A stretch of 64,000 nucleotides of DNA, from NCBI RefSeq assembly GCF_001662875.1, contig NZ_JPVZ01000002.1, positions 558,001-622,000 on the forward strand. Direction: 5' to 3'. Within the stretch, counting starts at the first letter, position 1. Each line of letters starts with the position of its first letter. Below are positions 18,422 to 26,650 of the stretch, in pieces. The notes beneath the pieces were generated by a model. It was given only the letters and a program-made list of their open reading frames with translations. It did not search any database and was not told where the DNA came from. This stretch comes from Thalassospira tepidiphila MCCC 1A03514. Lineage in GTDB: Bacteria; Pseudomonadota; Alphaproteobacteria; Rhodospirillales; Thalassospiraceae. Made by a program: the position numbers and the translations under genes.

Positions 18422-19831
18422 TTAGGCCGGTTTGTCACGCCGGATGTTGAGCTTTTTCATTTTCTCGTTAAGCGTTCGGCGCGGGATATCGAGTTCTTCC
18501 ATCACCGATTTGACATTGCCGTCATGGCGATCAAGCGCATCGCGAATGATGCGTTCCTCAAACTCGCGAACCTGATCGGCAAGGGCGAGATCGCCGGTGG
18601 GGGCTGTTGTTGTTTCAAAACCACCCTTGAACAGCCGTTTGAACCGTTCTTCCGGACTTCCGACCAAAAGAACATACCGTTCGGCCATGTTTTTAAGTTC
18701 GCGGACATTGCCCGGCCACTCATGGGCCCTGAGTTGCGCGATTAATGTCGGGGACAGGCGCTCGTACGGGCGTTCGAACCGCTCAGCCGCCCGTTCGGCA
18801 AAGATATCAAACAGAAGCGCGACGTCATCCTGGCGTTCGCGCAACGGGGCGATGGACAGTTCGAATGTGTTGATGCGAAACAGCAAATCTTCACGGAAAT
18901 TGCGTTCGGCAACGGCGGCGACCAGATCTTCGTTGGTCGCACAGATCAGGCGGAAATCGACCTTCACCGGTGCGTTGGAGCCCAGACGCACCACTTCGCG
19001 CTGTTCAATCACGCGCAGCAATTTGGCCTGAAGGGCAAGCGGCATGCTTGATATTTCATCGAGAAACAGCGTGCCGCCAATCGCATGTTCGATCCAGCCG
19101 ATCCGTTGGCTTGCCGCCCCGGTAAAGGCCCCCTTTTCATGGCCAAAAAGTTCGCTTTCGGCTGTGCTTTCGGGGATGGCGGCACAGTTTACCGCGACAA
19201 ATTTTTCATCGCGCCGGTCGCTTAGATCATGGATGGCGCGTGCGACCAGTTCCTTGCCGGTACCGGTTTCGCCTGAAATCAGAACCGGGACTTCGGTTGG
19301 CGCAATATTGGCGATTTCATCCTTGAGATTACGCATCGGCATCGAATTGCCGATCAGGCGGGACTCAAGGCTTCCGCGGTTTGCGATCTGACGCCGAAGG
19401 TTGCGGTTTTCAAGAACAAGACGGCGCTTTTCAATGGCGCGTTCAAGGCTTTCGACAATGTCTTTGGGCTCGAACGGCTTTTCGACGAAATCATAGGCGC
19501 CGCTTTTCATCGCCTCGACCGCCATTGGTACATCGCCGTGGCCTGTCATCAGGATGATCGGGATGTCCGGGTCGGCGGCCAGCACGGATCGGGTAAAGGT
19601 AATGCCATCCAGCTTGGGCATTTTGACATCGGTCAGGATCACGCCGGCAAAATCGGGGCTGATATCATGCAGGGCCTGACGGGCATCTTCATAGACCGTG
19701 ACGTCAAAGTCGGAAAGTTCAAGCCACTGGGCAAGCGAGATCCGCATTGCCTCGTCATCATCGACAATGATGATGTGCGGTGTGATCTGAATTTCTGCGT
19801 CACTGTGTGGCACTTGTTTGGTGGTCGTCAC
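18422..19831 (-). CDS. dctD: Sigma-54-dependent response regulator, DctD type
   Basis: A 469-residue NtrC-family activator. Receiver domain at about 15-130 (HIIIVDDDEAMRISLAQWLE, phospho-acceptor Asp in VILTDVKMPKLDG, conserved Lys in DFVEKPFEP). AAA+ domain at about 155-390 with Walker A GETGTGKE, the sigma-54-contacting ELFGHEKGAFTGA loop, Walker B GGTLFLDEIS and the arginine finger region. A Fis-type helix-turn-helix lies at the C-terminus (KSVMEELDIPRRTLNEKMKK). It starts at a GTG overlapping the dctB stop by 4 bases, with AAGGG upstream, so the pair is translationally coupled. Its target is probably the sigma-54 promoter about 150 bases downstream of its stop. Confidence 0.94.
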   Translation of the reverse strand: MTTTKQVPHSDAEIQITPHIIIVDDDEAMRISLAQWLELSDFDVTVYEDARQALHDISPDFAGVILTDVKMPKLDGITFTRSVLAADPDIPIILMTGHGDVPMAVEAMKSGAYDFVEKPFEPKDIVESLERAIEKRRLVLENRNLRRQIANRGSLESRLIGNSMPMRNLKDEIANIAPTEVPVLISGETGTGKELVARAIHDLSDRRDEKFVAVNCAAIPESTAESELFGHEKGAFTGAASQRIGWIEHAIGGTLFLDEISSMPLALQAKLLRVIEQREVVRLGSNAPVKVDFRLICATNEDLVAAVAERNFREDLLFRINTFELSIAPLRERQDDVALLFDIFAERAAERFERPYERLSPTLIAQLRAHEWPGNVRELKNMAERYVLLVGSPEERFKRLFKGGFETTTAPTGDLALADQVREFEERIIRDALDRHDGNVKSVMEELDIPRRTLNEKMKKLNIRRDKPA

Positions 19832-21597
19832 GGTGTTTTACCCTTGAGTAACGGCAGACGGACTTCGAAACAGGCCCCGGCCGTTTCGGTGTTATAGGCT
19901 TTTATGCTGCCCCCGAAGTCCCGCACAATGCCATAAGTTACCGAAAGTCCCAATCCCACGCCTTGTCCCGGATCCTTGGTGGTAAAGAACGGGTCAAACA
20001 AAAGCGACAGGGTTTCTTCATTCATGCCAGGCCCGGTATCGGTAATCTGCATGATGACGTCGGTTTTGGTGCGCGTAAGGTCAATGCGGATGCGTTTGAC
20101 CGAACTGTCGGCCATGGCATCCAGTGCGTTGCGGATGATGTTCACACAAATCTGTTCGATGCGCACAAGATCGGCCTGGATCACCAGTGGCGTATCGGGT
20201 TCATTGCGCTCAAGCGTGCATTCTTCCTGCTGCAGTTGGGGGCTTAGCAATTGCAGGGTGTTATCAAGTGCGACCTTGAGGTCGACCGGCTCCAGCACGC
20301 CGGTGGATTTGCGCGAAAACGTTTTGAGCTGGCCTGTGATCGCGCCCATGCGTTCGGTGAGTGCGGAGATCTGGTTGATGTTCTGATCAAGCTTTTCGGT
20401 TTTGCCGCGTTCCAGCATCAGTTTGGCACTGGCGCAGAATGTCCGGATGGCCGTGATCGGCTGATTGATTTCATGGGCGATGGCAGCCGACATTTGCCCA
20501 AGGGCGGCAAGCTTTCCGGCCTGCACCAGTTCGTTCTGGGTACCGCGCAGTTCTTCCTCGGTTTTGCGCCGAACGGCGATTTCTTCTTCTAGCCGGATGT
20601 TCAGTGCCTGAATGCGGGCAAATTCGCGCGCTTCGCGCTGGGAGGCGAGCTTGAGTTCGCGTTCACGCAAAAACAGGATGATCAGAATGATCAGCCCGGC
20701 CCCACTGACGGCAATGAACAGGGCAGCGGCCTGACGGTTGGAAACATAATCCATCGATGTCAGGTAATAGAGCCGCCATTTGCTGTCTTGCATGTGTTTG
20801 TCATCAAACAGGAAACGTTCGGAATTGATGGTGACAATCCCGGTACCCTTGGCCAGTTGCTGGCCGATATCAAGGGATGCCAGTTCCTTGCCGGGGTATT
20901 GTTGATGGCGGACAATCCGGCCGCGCACTTCGGGCGAGAGTTCGGACAGGGTGCGGTATTTCCAGTCGCCGCGACTGGTCATTGTGATCACACCGTCTTC
21001 ATCGGCGACAAAGACAGTTTCTCCGCCTTCCTGCCAGTTGCTTTCGACCTCATCGAGTTCGATCTTCACCACGGCAACGCCGATGATTTCATCGTCACCA
21101 CGGATCGGGTTGGAAATAAACAGGCCCGCCCGCCCGGTGGTCACCCCGATGCCAAAGAAAAATCCCTCGCCGCCCGTAATCGACTGACTGAAATAGGGGC
21201 GAAATCCGTAATCCTCGCCAACAAAGCTGTCGGGTGTGTTCCAGTTACTTGCCGCGACCGTCATGCCGGTCTTGTCCATGACATAAAGGGCCGCTGCCCC
21301 GGATCGTTGTTTGACCCGTTCAAGATACATATCCGCGGTGCGGGGATTTCCGGTGCCGGTAATGGCGGCGATCACTTCGTGATGGCGGGCAACGACATAG
21401 GGCAGATAGCGATATTGATCGACGGCCGCACGCAGCGAACTGTCATACAGTGCCAGGCGTGCCTGTGCGGTGCGATGCAATTCATTGATCGTCAGATTGC
21501 CGGTCGAACTGACAACAAGCCAGACAACAAGTGTCGAAATCAAAACCCCGGCAGCGGTCAGGCTGGCACGGCTGAACTTGCTTAACCAATAGAAAAT
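19828..21597 (-). CDS. dctB: DctB-type sensor histidine kinase
   Basis: An integral-membrane kinase for the DctD-type regulator. It has an N-terminal helix, a periplasmic double-Cache-like sensor (about residues 45-290, with GEDYGFRPYFSQSITGGEGF), a second helix (ALFIAVSGAGLIILIILFLR), a coiled coil and a kinase core: H-box AAIAHEINQPITAIRTFCAS, N-box NIIRNALDAM, G1 DTGPGM and G2 GLGLSV. Start: the usual codons allow only TTG at 21543, which lacks a ribosome-binding site and cuts the first membrane helix. GGGAGG stands five bases before an in-frame ATT at 21597, restoring IFYWLSKFSRASLTAAG as a proper N-terminus (589 residues). I therefore propose an ATT start; gene finders would give 21543. 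Confidence 0.9.
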   Translation of the reverse strand: MFYWLSKFSRASLTAAGVLISTLVVWLVVSSTGNLTINELHRTAQARLALYDSSLRAAVDQYRYLPYVVARHHEVIAAITGTGNPRTADMYLERVKQRSGAAALYVMDKTGMTVAASNWNTPDSFVGEDYGFRPYFSQSITGGEGFFFGIGVTTGRAGLFISNPIRGDDEIIGVAVVKIELDEVESNWQEGGETVFVADEDGVITMTSRGDWKYRTLSELSPEVRGRIVRHQQYPGKELASLDIGQQLAKGTGIVTINSERFLFDDKHMQDSKWRLYYLTSMDYVSNRQAAALFIAVSGAGLIILIILFLRERELKLASQREAREFARIQALNIRLEEEIAVRRKTEEELRGTQNELVQAGKLAALGQMSAAIAHEINQPITAIRTFCASAKLMLERGKTEKLDQNINQISALTERMGAITGQLKTFSRKSTGVLEPVDLKVALDNTLQLLSPQLQQEECTLERNEPDTPLVIQADLVRIEQICVNIIRNALDAMADSSVKRIRIDLTRTKTDVIMQITDTGPGMNEETLSLLFDPFFTTKDPGQGVGLGLSVTYGIVRDFGGSIKAYNTETAGACFEVRLPLLKGKTP

Positions 21598-21858
21598 CGC
21601 GACCTCCCGTCGGGTCAGGGATCAATTTGGTTTGTCCCGCGTTCGGGACAGGTGGGCATTTTACCCTGATGCGATGATTGTTATTTGCCGTAGCGGCGCA
21701 AAGTCAACAAATACAGCGATGTGACAGATCGCACTGCGACTGTATTCGACAAGCCTTAATTATGCCGCAAGTGGTTATTTTTTCGCCACATTGGAATGTA
21801 AATTGTATAGTCACCACACGAATGAGTGAAATGTATCTGTCCAGTAGATGAGGTCCAG

Positions 21859-22575
21859 GTGAGTAAGATCGCACTTGTTGATGACGACCGTAATATCCTG
21901 ACGTCGGTTTCGATGGCGTTGGAAGAAGAAGGATATGAGGTCCTGACATATTCTGATGGCTCGGAGGCACTTCATGCCATCACGAAGGAAGAGCCTGATC
22001 TTGCGGTGCTTGATATCAAGATGCCCCGTATGGACGGACTGGAACTTCTGACCCATCTGCGCAAGAAAACCGAAATGCCGGTGATCTTCCTGACGTCCAA
22101 GGATGACGAGGTTGATGAACTGACCGGCCTGCGTATGGGTGCCGATGATTACATCAAGAAGCCGTTTTCCCAGCGTTTGCTGATTGAACGTATTCGCACC
22201 CTTCTGCGTCGCGCGGAAATCATGCGAGCCGGCGGTGTTCGCCCGAACGGGTCGGATGATGTTCTGCAACGCGGTGATCTGGTGCTTGATCCGTCGCGCC
22301 ACATGTGCAGCTGGAAGGGTCAGCATGTGAACCTGACCGTGACCGAGTTCCTGTTGATTCAGGCACTGGCCAAACATCCGGGGCATGTGAAAAACCGTGA
22401 CCAGCTGATTGATGCGGCGTATGGCGAACATATCTATGTCGATGACCGCACGATCGACAGCCACATCAAACGCCTGCGCAAGAAATTCCGCGAGACCGAC
22501 AAGGAATTCAAGGAAATCGAAACCCTGTATGGCGTCGGTTACCGGTACCGCGACACGGCCACTGTAGCAGGTTGA
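21859..22575 (+). CDS. chvI: ChvI-type response regulator (OmpR family)
   Basis: A 238-residue regulator. The receiver domain ([20 protein letters not shown], phosphorylated Asp in [15 protein letters not shown], Lys in [10 protein letters not shown]) is followed by an OmpR-type winged helix ([41 protein letters not shown]). The frame opens 11 codons earlier, but GTG 21859 behind ATGAGGTCCAG gives the standard start [12 protein letters not shown]. With ChvG it forms the conserved alphaproteobacterial system that controls envelope, acid response, symbiosis or virulence genes, here upstream of hprK and PTS genes as in many relatives. It diverges from dctB. Confidence 0.93.
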   Translation: MSKIALVDDDRNILTSVSMALEEEGYEVLTYSDGSEALHAITKEEPDLAVLDIKMPRMDGLELLTHLRKKTEMPVIFLTSKDDEVDELTGLRMGADDYIKKPFSQRLLIERIRTLLRRAEIMRAGGVRPNGSDDVLQRGDLVLDPSRHMCSWKGQHVNLTVTEFLLIQALAKHPGHVKNRDQLIDAAYGEHIYVDDRTIDSHIKRLRKKFRETDKEFKEIETLYGVGYRYRDTATVAG

Positions 22576-22588
22576 TCAGTATTTTTGA

Positions 22589-22624
22589 CGCGCCGGAGCT
22601 TTGTGCTTCGGCGCGCACTCTTTT
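22589..22624 (+). terminator. Terminator-like hairpin between chvI and chvG
   Basis: CGCGCCGGAGC pairs with GCTTCGGCGCG (one G-T pair, 22589-22615), followed by CACTCTTTT. A second hairpin (GGCCCG-CTTC-CGGGCC) follows directly. They may reduce read-through from chvI into chvG, giving more regulator than sensor; whether they terminate fully is unknown. Confidence 0.6.
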
Positions 22625-22660
22625 GCAGGCCCGCTTCCGGGCCGGTTATTGCAGGTTTGA

Positions 22661-24310
22661 ATGAGCGATCTTGGGACTGGTGATCACGACCAGCACACAG
22701 GTCCGTCCGAACCCCGGACGACACGGATAGAGGAACGCCACGGGCTGTTTTCGCCTTTGACTTGGCGAATTCTGGCCGTGAATGCGCTGGCACTTTTTGT
22801 GCTGGTGGCGGGTATTTTGTATCTGGGCCGCTACAAACAGGAACTTATTCATTCCGAACTGGAAGCCATGGCGGTGCAAGCCGAAATGTATGCCGCCGCC
22901 CTGTCGACGTCGGCTGTGAGTTCCAGTGATGATGCAACCAATCGGGTGAAAATCGAAGTGGCGCGCGAAATGGTGCGCCGTCTTGTCGGGATTACCGGCG
23001 CACGCACCCGTCTTTTTGCCACGAATGGCAGTCTTCTGGCTGATAGTCGCAGCATCCAGTCACTTGGTGCAGGTACCATTCAGGCCGAACAGCTTCCACC
23101 ACCGGGCGAAGAAGATGCCTTTGCTGATATCATGCGCAAACTGACCGATGGCATCCTGACATTGTTTGAGGGCGAACAACCCTTGCCACTTTATGTTGAT
23201 CCGCCAGTTGCCAGCGCGGCCGATTACCCGGAAGTACGCGCAGCCCTGGCGGGTTATTCGCGCGGGGTGGTTCGTGTTGATAGCGAAGGACGCCGGGTTC
23301 TGTCGGTGTCGGTGCCGGTTGCCCGGTTCAAGCAGGTTCTGGCATCGGTGATGATGACCAAAAGCGGCGAATCGATTGAAAACGCGCTGCATGCGGTCCG
23401 CCTTGATATCCTGAAGATCTTTGTCTTTGCCTTTGGCATTACGGTGTTGTTGTCGATCTATCTTGCCGGGGTGATCACACGGCCGCTTAATCGGCTTGCA
23501 CGTGCGGCCGAACGGGTCCGGCGCAGCAAAAACCGCCAGTTCGCCATTCCCGATCTGTCGGATCGTCGCGATGAAATCGGTGATTTGTCGACCACGCTTC
23601 GCGATATGACTGAAACGCTGTGGGATCGCATGGATGCGATTGAACGTTTCGCCGCCGATGTCGCGCATGAGATTAAAAACCCGCTGACGTCATTGCGGTC
23701 CGCCGTGGAAACCGCGACCCGCCTTAAGGATCCGGAACGCCAGCGCCGCCTGATGGAAATCATCGCCGAGGATGTGCAGCGCCTTGATCGCCTGATCAGT
23801 GATATTTCCGACTATTCGCGTATGGATGCCGAATTGTCGCGCGCCGAAAGCGAGGAAGTCGATCTTGATGTGCTGCTTTATACGCTAGGTGAACTTTATA
23901 ACGCCGATGCCGAGGGCCCGCGGGTCAAGGTTTCGGTACCTGAAAACCTCAATGTCCCGGCGCTTGAGAGTCGTCTGACACAGGTGTTCAGGAACCTGAT
24001 TTCCAACGCGATTACCTTTACGCCCGAGGGCGGTGAAGTGCGCGTGCGGGCATGGCGTGACAAGAACTGGGCCGTGATCACGGTCGAGGATGATGGCCCG
24101 GGCATCCCGCCCGGCAAGGAAGAGGCGATCTTTAACCGGTTCTATACCGAACGCCCAGCGACCGAGAAATTCGGGCAGCATTCGGGCTTGGGGCTTTCGA
24201 TTTCCAAGCGAATCATTGCCGCCCATAATGGCGAGCTTAGTGCACAGAATCGCGTGGTCCGTGACGAGATCAAGGGCGCTGTCTTTACCATTCGCTTGCC
24301 GCTCGACTAA
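22661..24310 (+). CDS. chvG: ChvG-type sensor histidine kinase
   Basis: A 549-residue membrane kinase. It has a cytoplasmic N-terminus, helix 1 (about 36-56, WRILAVNALALFVLVAGILY), a periplasmic sensor domain (about 57-245), helix 2 (about 248-270), HAMP (ITRPLNRLARAAERVRRSKN), an H-box (AADVAHEIKNPLTSLRSAVE) and an ATPase domain with FRNLISNAITFTPEGG, VEDDGPGIPP and HSGLGLSISKRIIAAH. It is paired with ChvI 85 bases upstream. In Sinorhizobium the orthologous ExoS/ChvG is restrained by the periplasmic ExoR; no exoR-like gene is visible here. It is followed by hprK, linking envelope signalling and the regulatory PTS by position. Confidence 0.93.
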   Translation: MSDLGTGDHDQHTGPSEPRTTRIEERHGLFSPLTWRILAVNALALFVLVAGILYLGRYKQELIHSELEAMAVQAEMYAAALSTSAVSSSDDATNRVKIEVAREMVRRLVGITGARTRLFATNGSLLADSRSIQSLGAGTIQAEQLPPPGEEDAFADIMRKLTDGILTLFEGEQPLPLYVDPPVASAADYPEVRAALAGYSRGVVRVDSEGRRVLSVSVPVARFKQVLASVMMTKSGESIENALHAVRLDILKIFVFAFGITVLLSIYLAGVITRPLNRLARAAERVRRSKNRQFAIPDLSDRRDEIGDLSTTLRDMTETLWDRMDAIERFAADVAHEIKNPLTSLRSAVETATRLKDPERQRRLMEIIAEDVQRLDRLISDISDYSRMDAELSRAESEEVDLDVLLYTLGELYNADAEGPRVKVSVPENLNVPALESRLTQVFRNLISNAITFTPEGGEVRVRAWRDKNWAVITVEDDGPGIPPGKEEAIFNRFYTERPATEKFGQHSGLGLSISKRIIAAHNGELSAQNRVVRDEIKGAVFTIRLPLD

Positions 24311-24419
24311 GATTTTTCAGCGCAGAAAGTGCGAAATGCCTATGCGGGAGGTTAAGTGGATCACGCCCCGGGCTTTTGGGGTTTGACAAGCCAACCTCTG
24401 CCAAGCATCGTTTTGCATT

Positions 24420-24860
24420 ATGTCCCAGCTTCACGCAAATTGTGTCCGGATCGGTGCCCATGCGGTGCTGTTGCGCGGGCCTTCCGGATCTGGAAAATCC
24501 GGGCTTTCGCTGCGTCTGATCGACGCGGGCGGCTTTCTTGTTTCCGATGATCGAACCGACCTTGTGGCGCGCGATGGTCGCCTGATCGCCAGCGCACCCG
24601 ATCAAATTGCCGGATTGTGCGAAGTCCGCGGCATCGGTGTTGTGCGCGGTTTGCCGCAAAAAGCCGAAGGCGATGTGCGGGTTCTGATTGATCTGGTCAC
24701 CGATCCAAACATGGTTGAACGCATGCCCGAACCCGATTTCGAAGAGATTTGTGGCATTGCGATCCCGCGTTGGACATTATGTGCATCCGATCTGGCCATC
24801 GAGGCAAAGATTGGAGTAGCTTTGGCGCTCGCGACGGGTGGAATGACACTTGAACCGTAA
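24420..24860 (+). CDS. hprK: HPr kinase/phosphorylase, short alphaproteobacterial form
   Basis: Phosphorylates and dephosphorylates the regulatory serine of HPr. The protein has 146 residues and lacks the N-terminal domain of Gram-positive HprK. It retains the catalytic core: Walker A GPSGSGKS (residues 20-27), VSDDRTDLV, and the HprK signature CEVRGIGVVRGL. The C-terminal stretch encodes an AIEAKIGVALAL segment. It overlaps the rapZ reading frame by about 10 bases. Its HPr target, with the expected serine, lies 1.4 kb downstream. Confidence 0.92.
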   Translation: MSQLHANCVRIGAHAVLLRGPSGSGKSGLSLRLIDAGGFLVSDDRTDLVARDGRLIASAPDQIAGLCEVRGIGVVRGLPQKAEGDVRVLIDLVTDPNMVERMPEPDFEEICGIAIPRWTLCASDLAIEAKIGVALALATGGMTLEP

Positions 24861-25809
24861 TCCACAGGACCCAGACTTGCAGAAAACTTCGGCGAATTCT
24901 TCGGACAGCCAGAATAAGGCCCTGGGGGCGTTTGATGGCAAAAGCGGACTGGTTCTTGTGACCGGGGTATCCGGTGCCGGGCGCACGACGACCCTTAAGA
25001 TTCTTGAAGATTTCGGCTTTGATGCGGTCGATAACCTGCCGCTGCGCATGCTGTCCGCCCTGGTGCCAGGCGATTGTCGCCCGGAACAGCCGATTGCCAT
25101 CGGCCTTGATATCCGGACCCGTGATTTCGGCGTTGATCAGTTTGTCGAGATTGTCGGTCGCCTGCGCAAACAGACCGGCATGGATCCGTTGATGATCTAT
25201 GTCGATGCCGACACAACGGTCCTGCAGCGCCGATTTACCGAAACGAGACGCCCGCATCCACTCAGCCATGATCGGCCTCTGGTTGACGCGATCGAGCACG
25301 AAAAACGCCTGATGGCGCCGATTGCAGCGACCGCGGATATGCGCATTGATACATCGCGCCTGAAATCGGCCGAGCTTCGCAAGATCCTGCAAGACCAGTT
25401 CGACATCGGCGAAAACGAAGGCCTTGCGATCTTTGTGCGCAGCTTTTCGTTCCGTCAGGGCGTGCCAGCAGAAGCCGATCTTGTTTTTGACGTTCGCTTT
25501 CTGCGCAACCCGCATTATGATCCCGAGCTTCGCCTGATGACCGGGATGAATGCGGCTGTTGGGCAATACATAGAAGAAGACCCGGATTTCGCCGGGTTTA
25601 TCGACCGCCTGAAGGCAATGCTGGAGCCGATTTTGCCGCGCTATGCGCAGGAAGGTAAAAGCTATCTGACCATTGCGGTCGGGTGCACAGGTGGTCAACA
25701 TCGTTCGGTTTATATCGCGCGGTTACTCAATGACTGGATTGCCGATCTGGGATATGACACACATCTCAGCCATCGGGACAAACCGGACGAGCCGACCTCG
25801 GGGGAGTGA
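24850..25809 (+). CDS. rapZ: RapZ/YvcJ-family nucleotide-binding protein
   Basis: A 319-residue protein of the family that binds small RNAs and controls amino-sugar synthesis in E. coli (RapZ). The N-terminal P-loop reads GVSGAGRTT (39-47), with Arg45 in place of the Walker lysine, then LEDFGFDAVDNLPLRML. The C-terminal RNA-binding-like domain has FSFRQGVP, FDVRFLRNPHYDPELRLMTG and the conserved IAVGCTGGQHRSVYIARLL. The start is a TTG at 24850 inside the end of hprK, with GGTGGA upstream; a second TTG lies at 24877. Its position between hprK and the EIIA gene is conserved in alphaproteobacteria. RNA binding in this organism is inferred. Confidence 0.93.
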   Translation: MNRNPQDPDLQKTSANSSDSQNKALGAFDGKSGLVLVTGVSGAGRTTTLKILEDFGFDAVDNLPLRMLSALVPGDCRPEQPIAIGLDIRTRDFGVDQFVEIVGRLRKQTGMDPLMIYVDADTTVLQRRFTETRRPHPLSHDRPLVDAIEHEKRLMAPIAATADMRIDTSRLKSAELRKILQDQFDIGENEGLAIFVRSFSFRQGVPAEADLVFDVRFLRNPHYDPELRLMTGMNAAVGQYIEEDPDFAGFIDRLKAMLEPILPRYAQEGKSYLTIAVGCTGGQHRSVYIARLLNDWIADLGYDTHLSHRDKPDEPTSGE

Positions 25810-25826
25810 AAAATGGAGAAAACTGC

Positions 25827-26231
25827 ATGATCGGGATGGTGCTGGTCACCCACGGCGATCTCGCGAAAGAGTTCGTATCTGCCTTGCAGCATGTTGTTGG
25901 CGAACAGGAAAATGTCGAAGCGGTCTGTATCGGACCGGATGACGACATGGAACAACGCCGCGCAGATATTCTTGCCAGTGTCGAAAAGGTCGACAGCGGC
26001 AAAGGTGTTGTCCTTTTGACCGACATGTTTGGCGGGACCCCGTCCAATCTGGCGATTTCCATTATGGAACAGGCAAATGTCGAAGTCATCGCAGGGGTTA
26101 ATTTACCTTTGCTGATTAAACTCGCATCTGTTCGCATCGACGGCACCTTGGCCGAAACGGTCAATGCGGCCCAGGATGCGGGGCGTAAATACATCAACGT
26201 TGCGTCGCGTTTGCTGAGCGGCGAGGAATAA
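25827..26231 (+). CDS. PTS EIIA component, mannose family (regulatory PTS)
   Basis: A 134-residue phosphocarrier beginning MIGMVLVTHGDLAKEFVSAL. His9 (VTHG) is the expected phosphorylation site, accepting phosphate from HPr. VLLTDMFGGTPSNLAIS and NLPLLIKLAS are typical of ManX-type EIIA. ATG 25827 is chosen because GGAG lies eight bases upstream; the earlier GTG at 25806 overlaps the rapZ stop and has no such site. No EIIB, EIIC or EIID genes are nearby, so it probably ends a signalling relay rather than feeding sugar transport. Confidence 0.93.
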   Translation: MIGMVLVTHGDLAKEFVSALQHVVGEQENVEAVCIGPDDDMEQRRADILASVEKVDSGKGVVLLTDMFGGTPSNLAISIMEQANVEVIAGVNLPLLIKLASVRIDGTLAETVNAAQDAGRKYINVASRLLSGEE

Positions 26232-26295
26232 GTCAGCCACAAAAAGAACAGGGCCGGATGCGCGGGGACAGTGCATCAGGCTTGCGGGGACATAC

Positions 26296-26571
26296 ATGGC
26301 GCAGAAGGAAAAACGCACTTTAACAATCAGCAACCAGCGCGGATTGCACGCGCGGGCGGCTGCAAAATTTGTTAAACTGGCAGGTGAATTTCAATCGAGC
26401 ATCATGGTGCGCAACCGTGGCACCGAAGTGTCGGGTGTGTCGATCATGGGTTTGATGATGCTGGCCGCATCCATCGGCACCGAGATCGAGGTCGAGGCCA
26501 CCGGCCCGGACGCCAAACAGGCGATTGATGCGCTTAACGAACTGGTCGATGCCAAGTTCGACGAAGAATAG
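26296..26571 (+). CDS. ptsH: Phosphocarrier protein HPr
   Basis: A 91-residue HPr with both regulatory residues: His18 in NQRGLHARAA, phosphorylated by EI, and Ser49 in GVSIMGLMML, the target of HprK. It lies between the EIIA and EI genes. It completes the relay PEP, EI, HPr, EIIA and the HprK switch encoded in the same cluster. Confidence 0.96.
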   Translation: MAQKEKRTLTISNQRGLHARAAAKFVKLAGEFQSSIMVRNRGTEVSGVSIMGLMMLAASIGTEIEVEATGPDAKQAIDALNELVDAKFDEE

Positions 26572-26650
26572 GATCCCGCGGATCACGATGTGAGGCCGCG
26601 GGCGTCTGAGTTTCGGGAAACAACAAGAACGAGTTGGTAGCAGACAAGGC

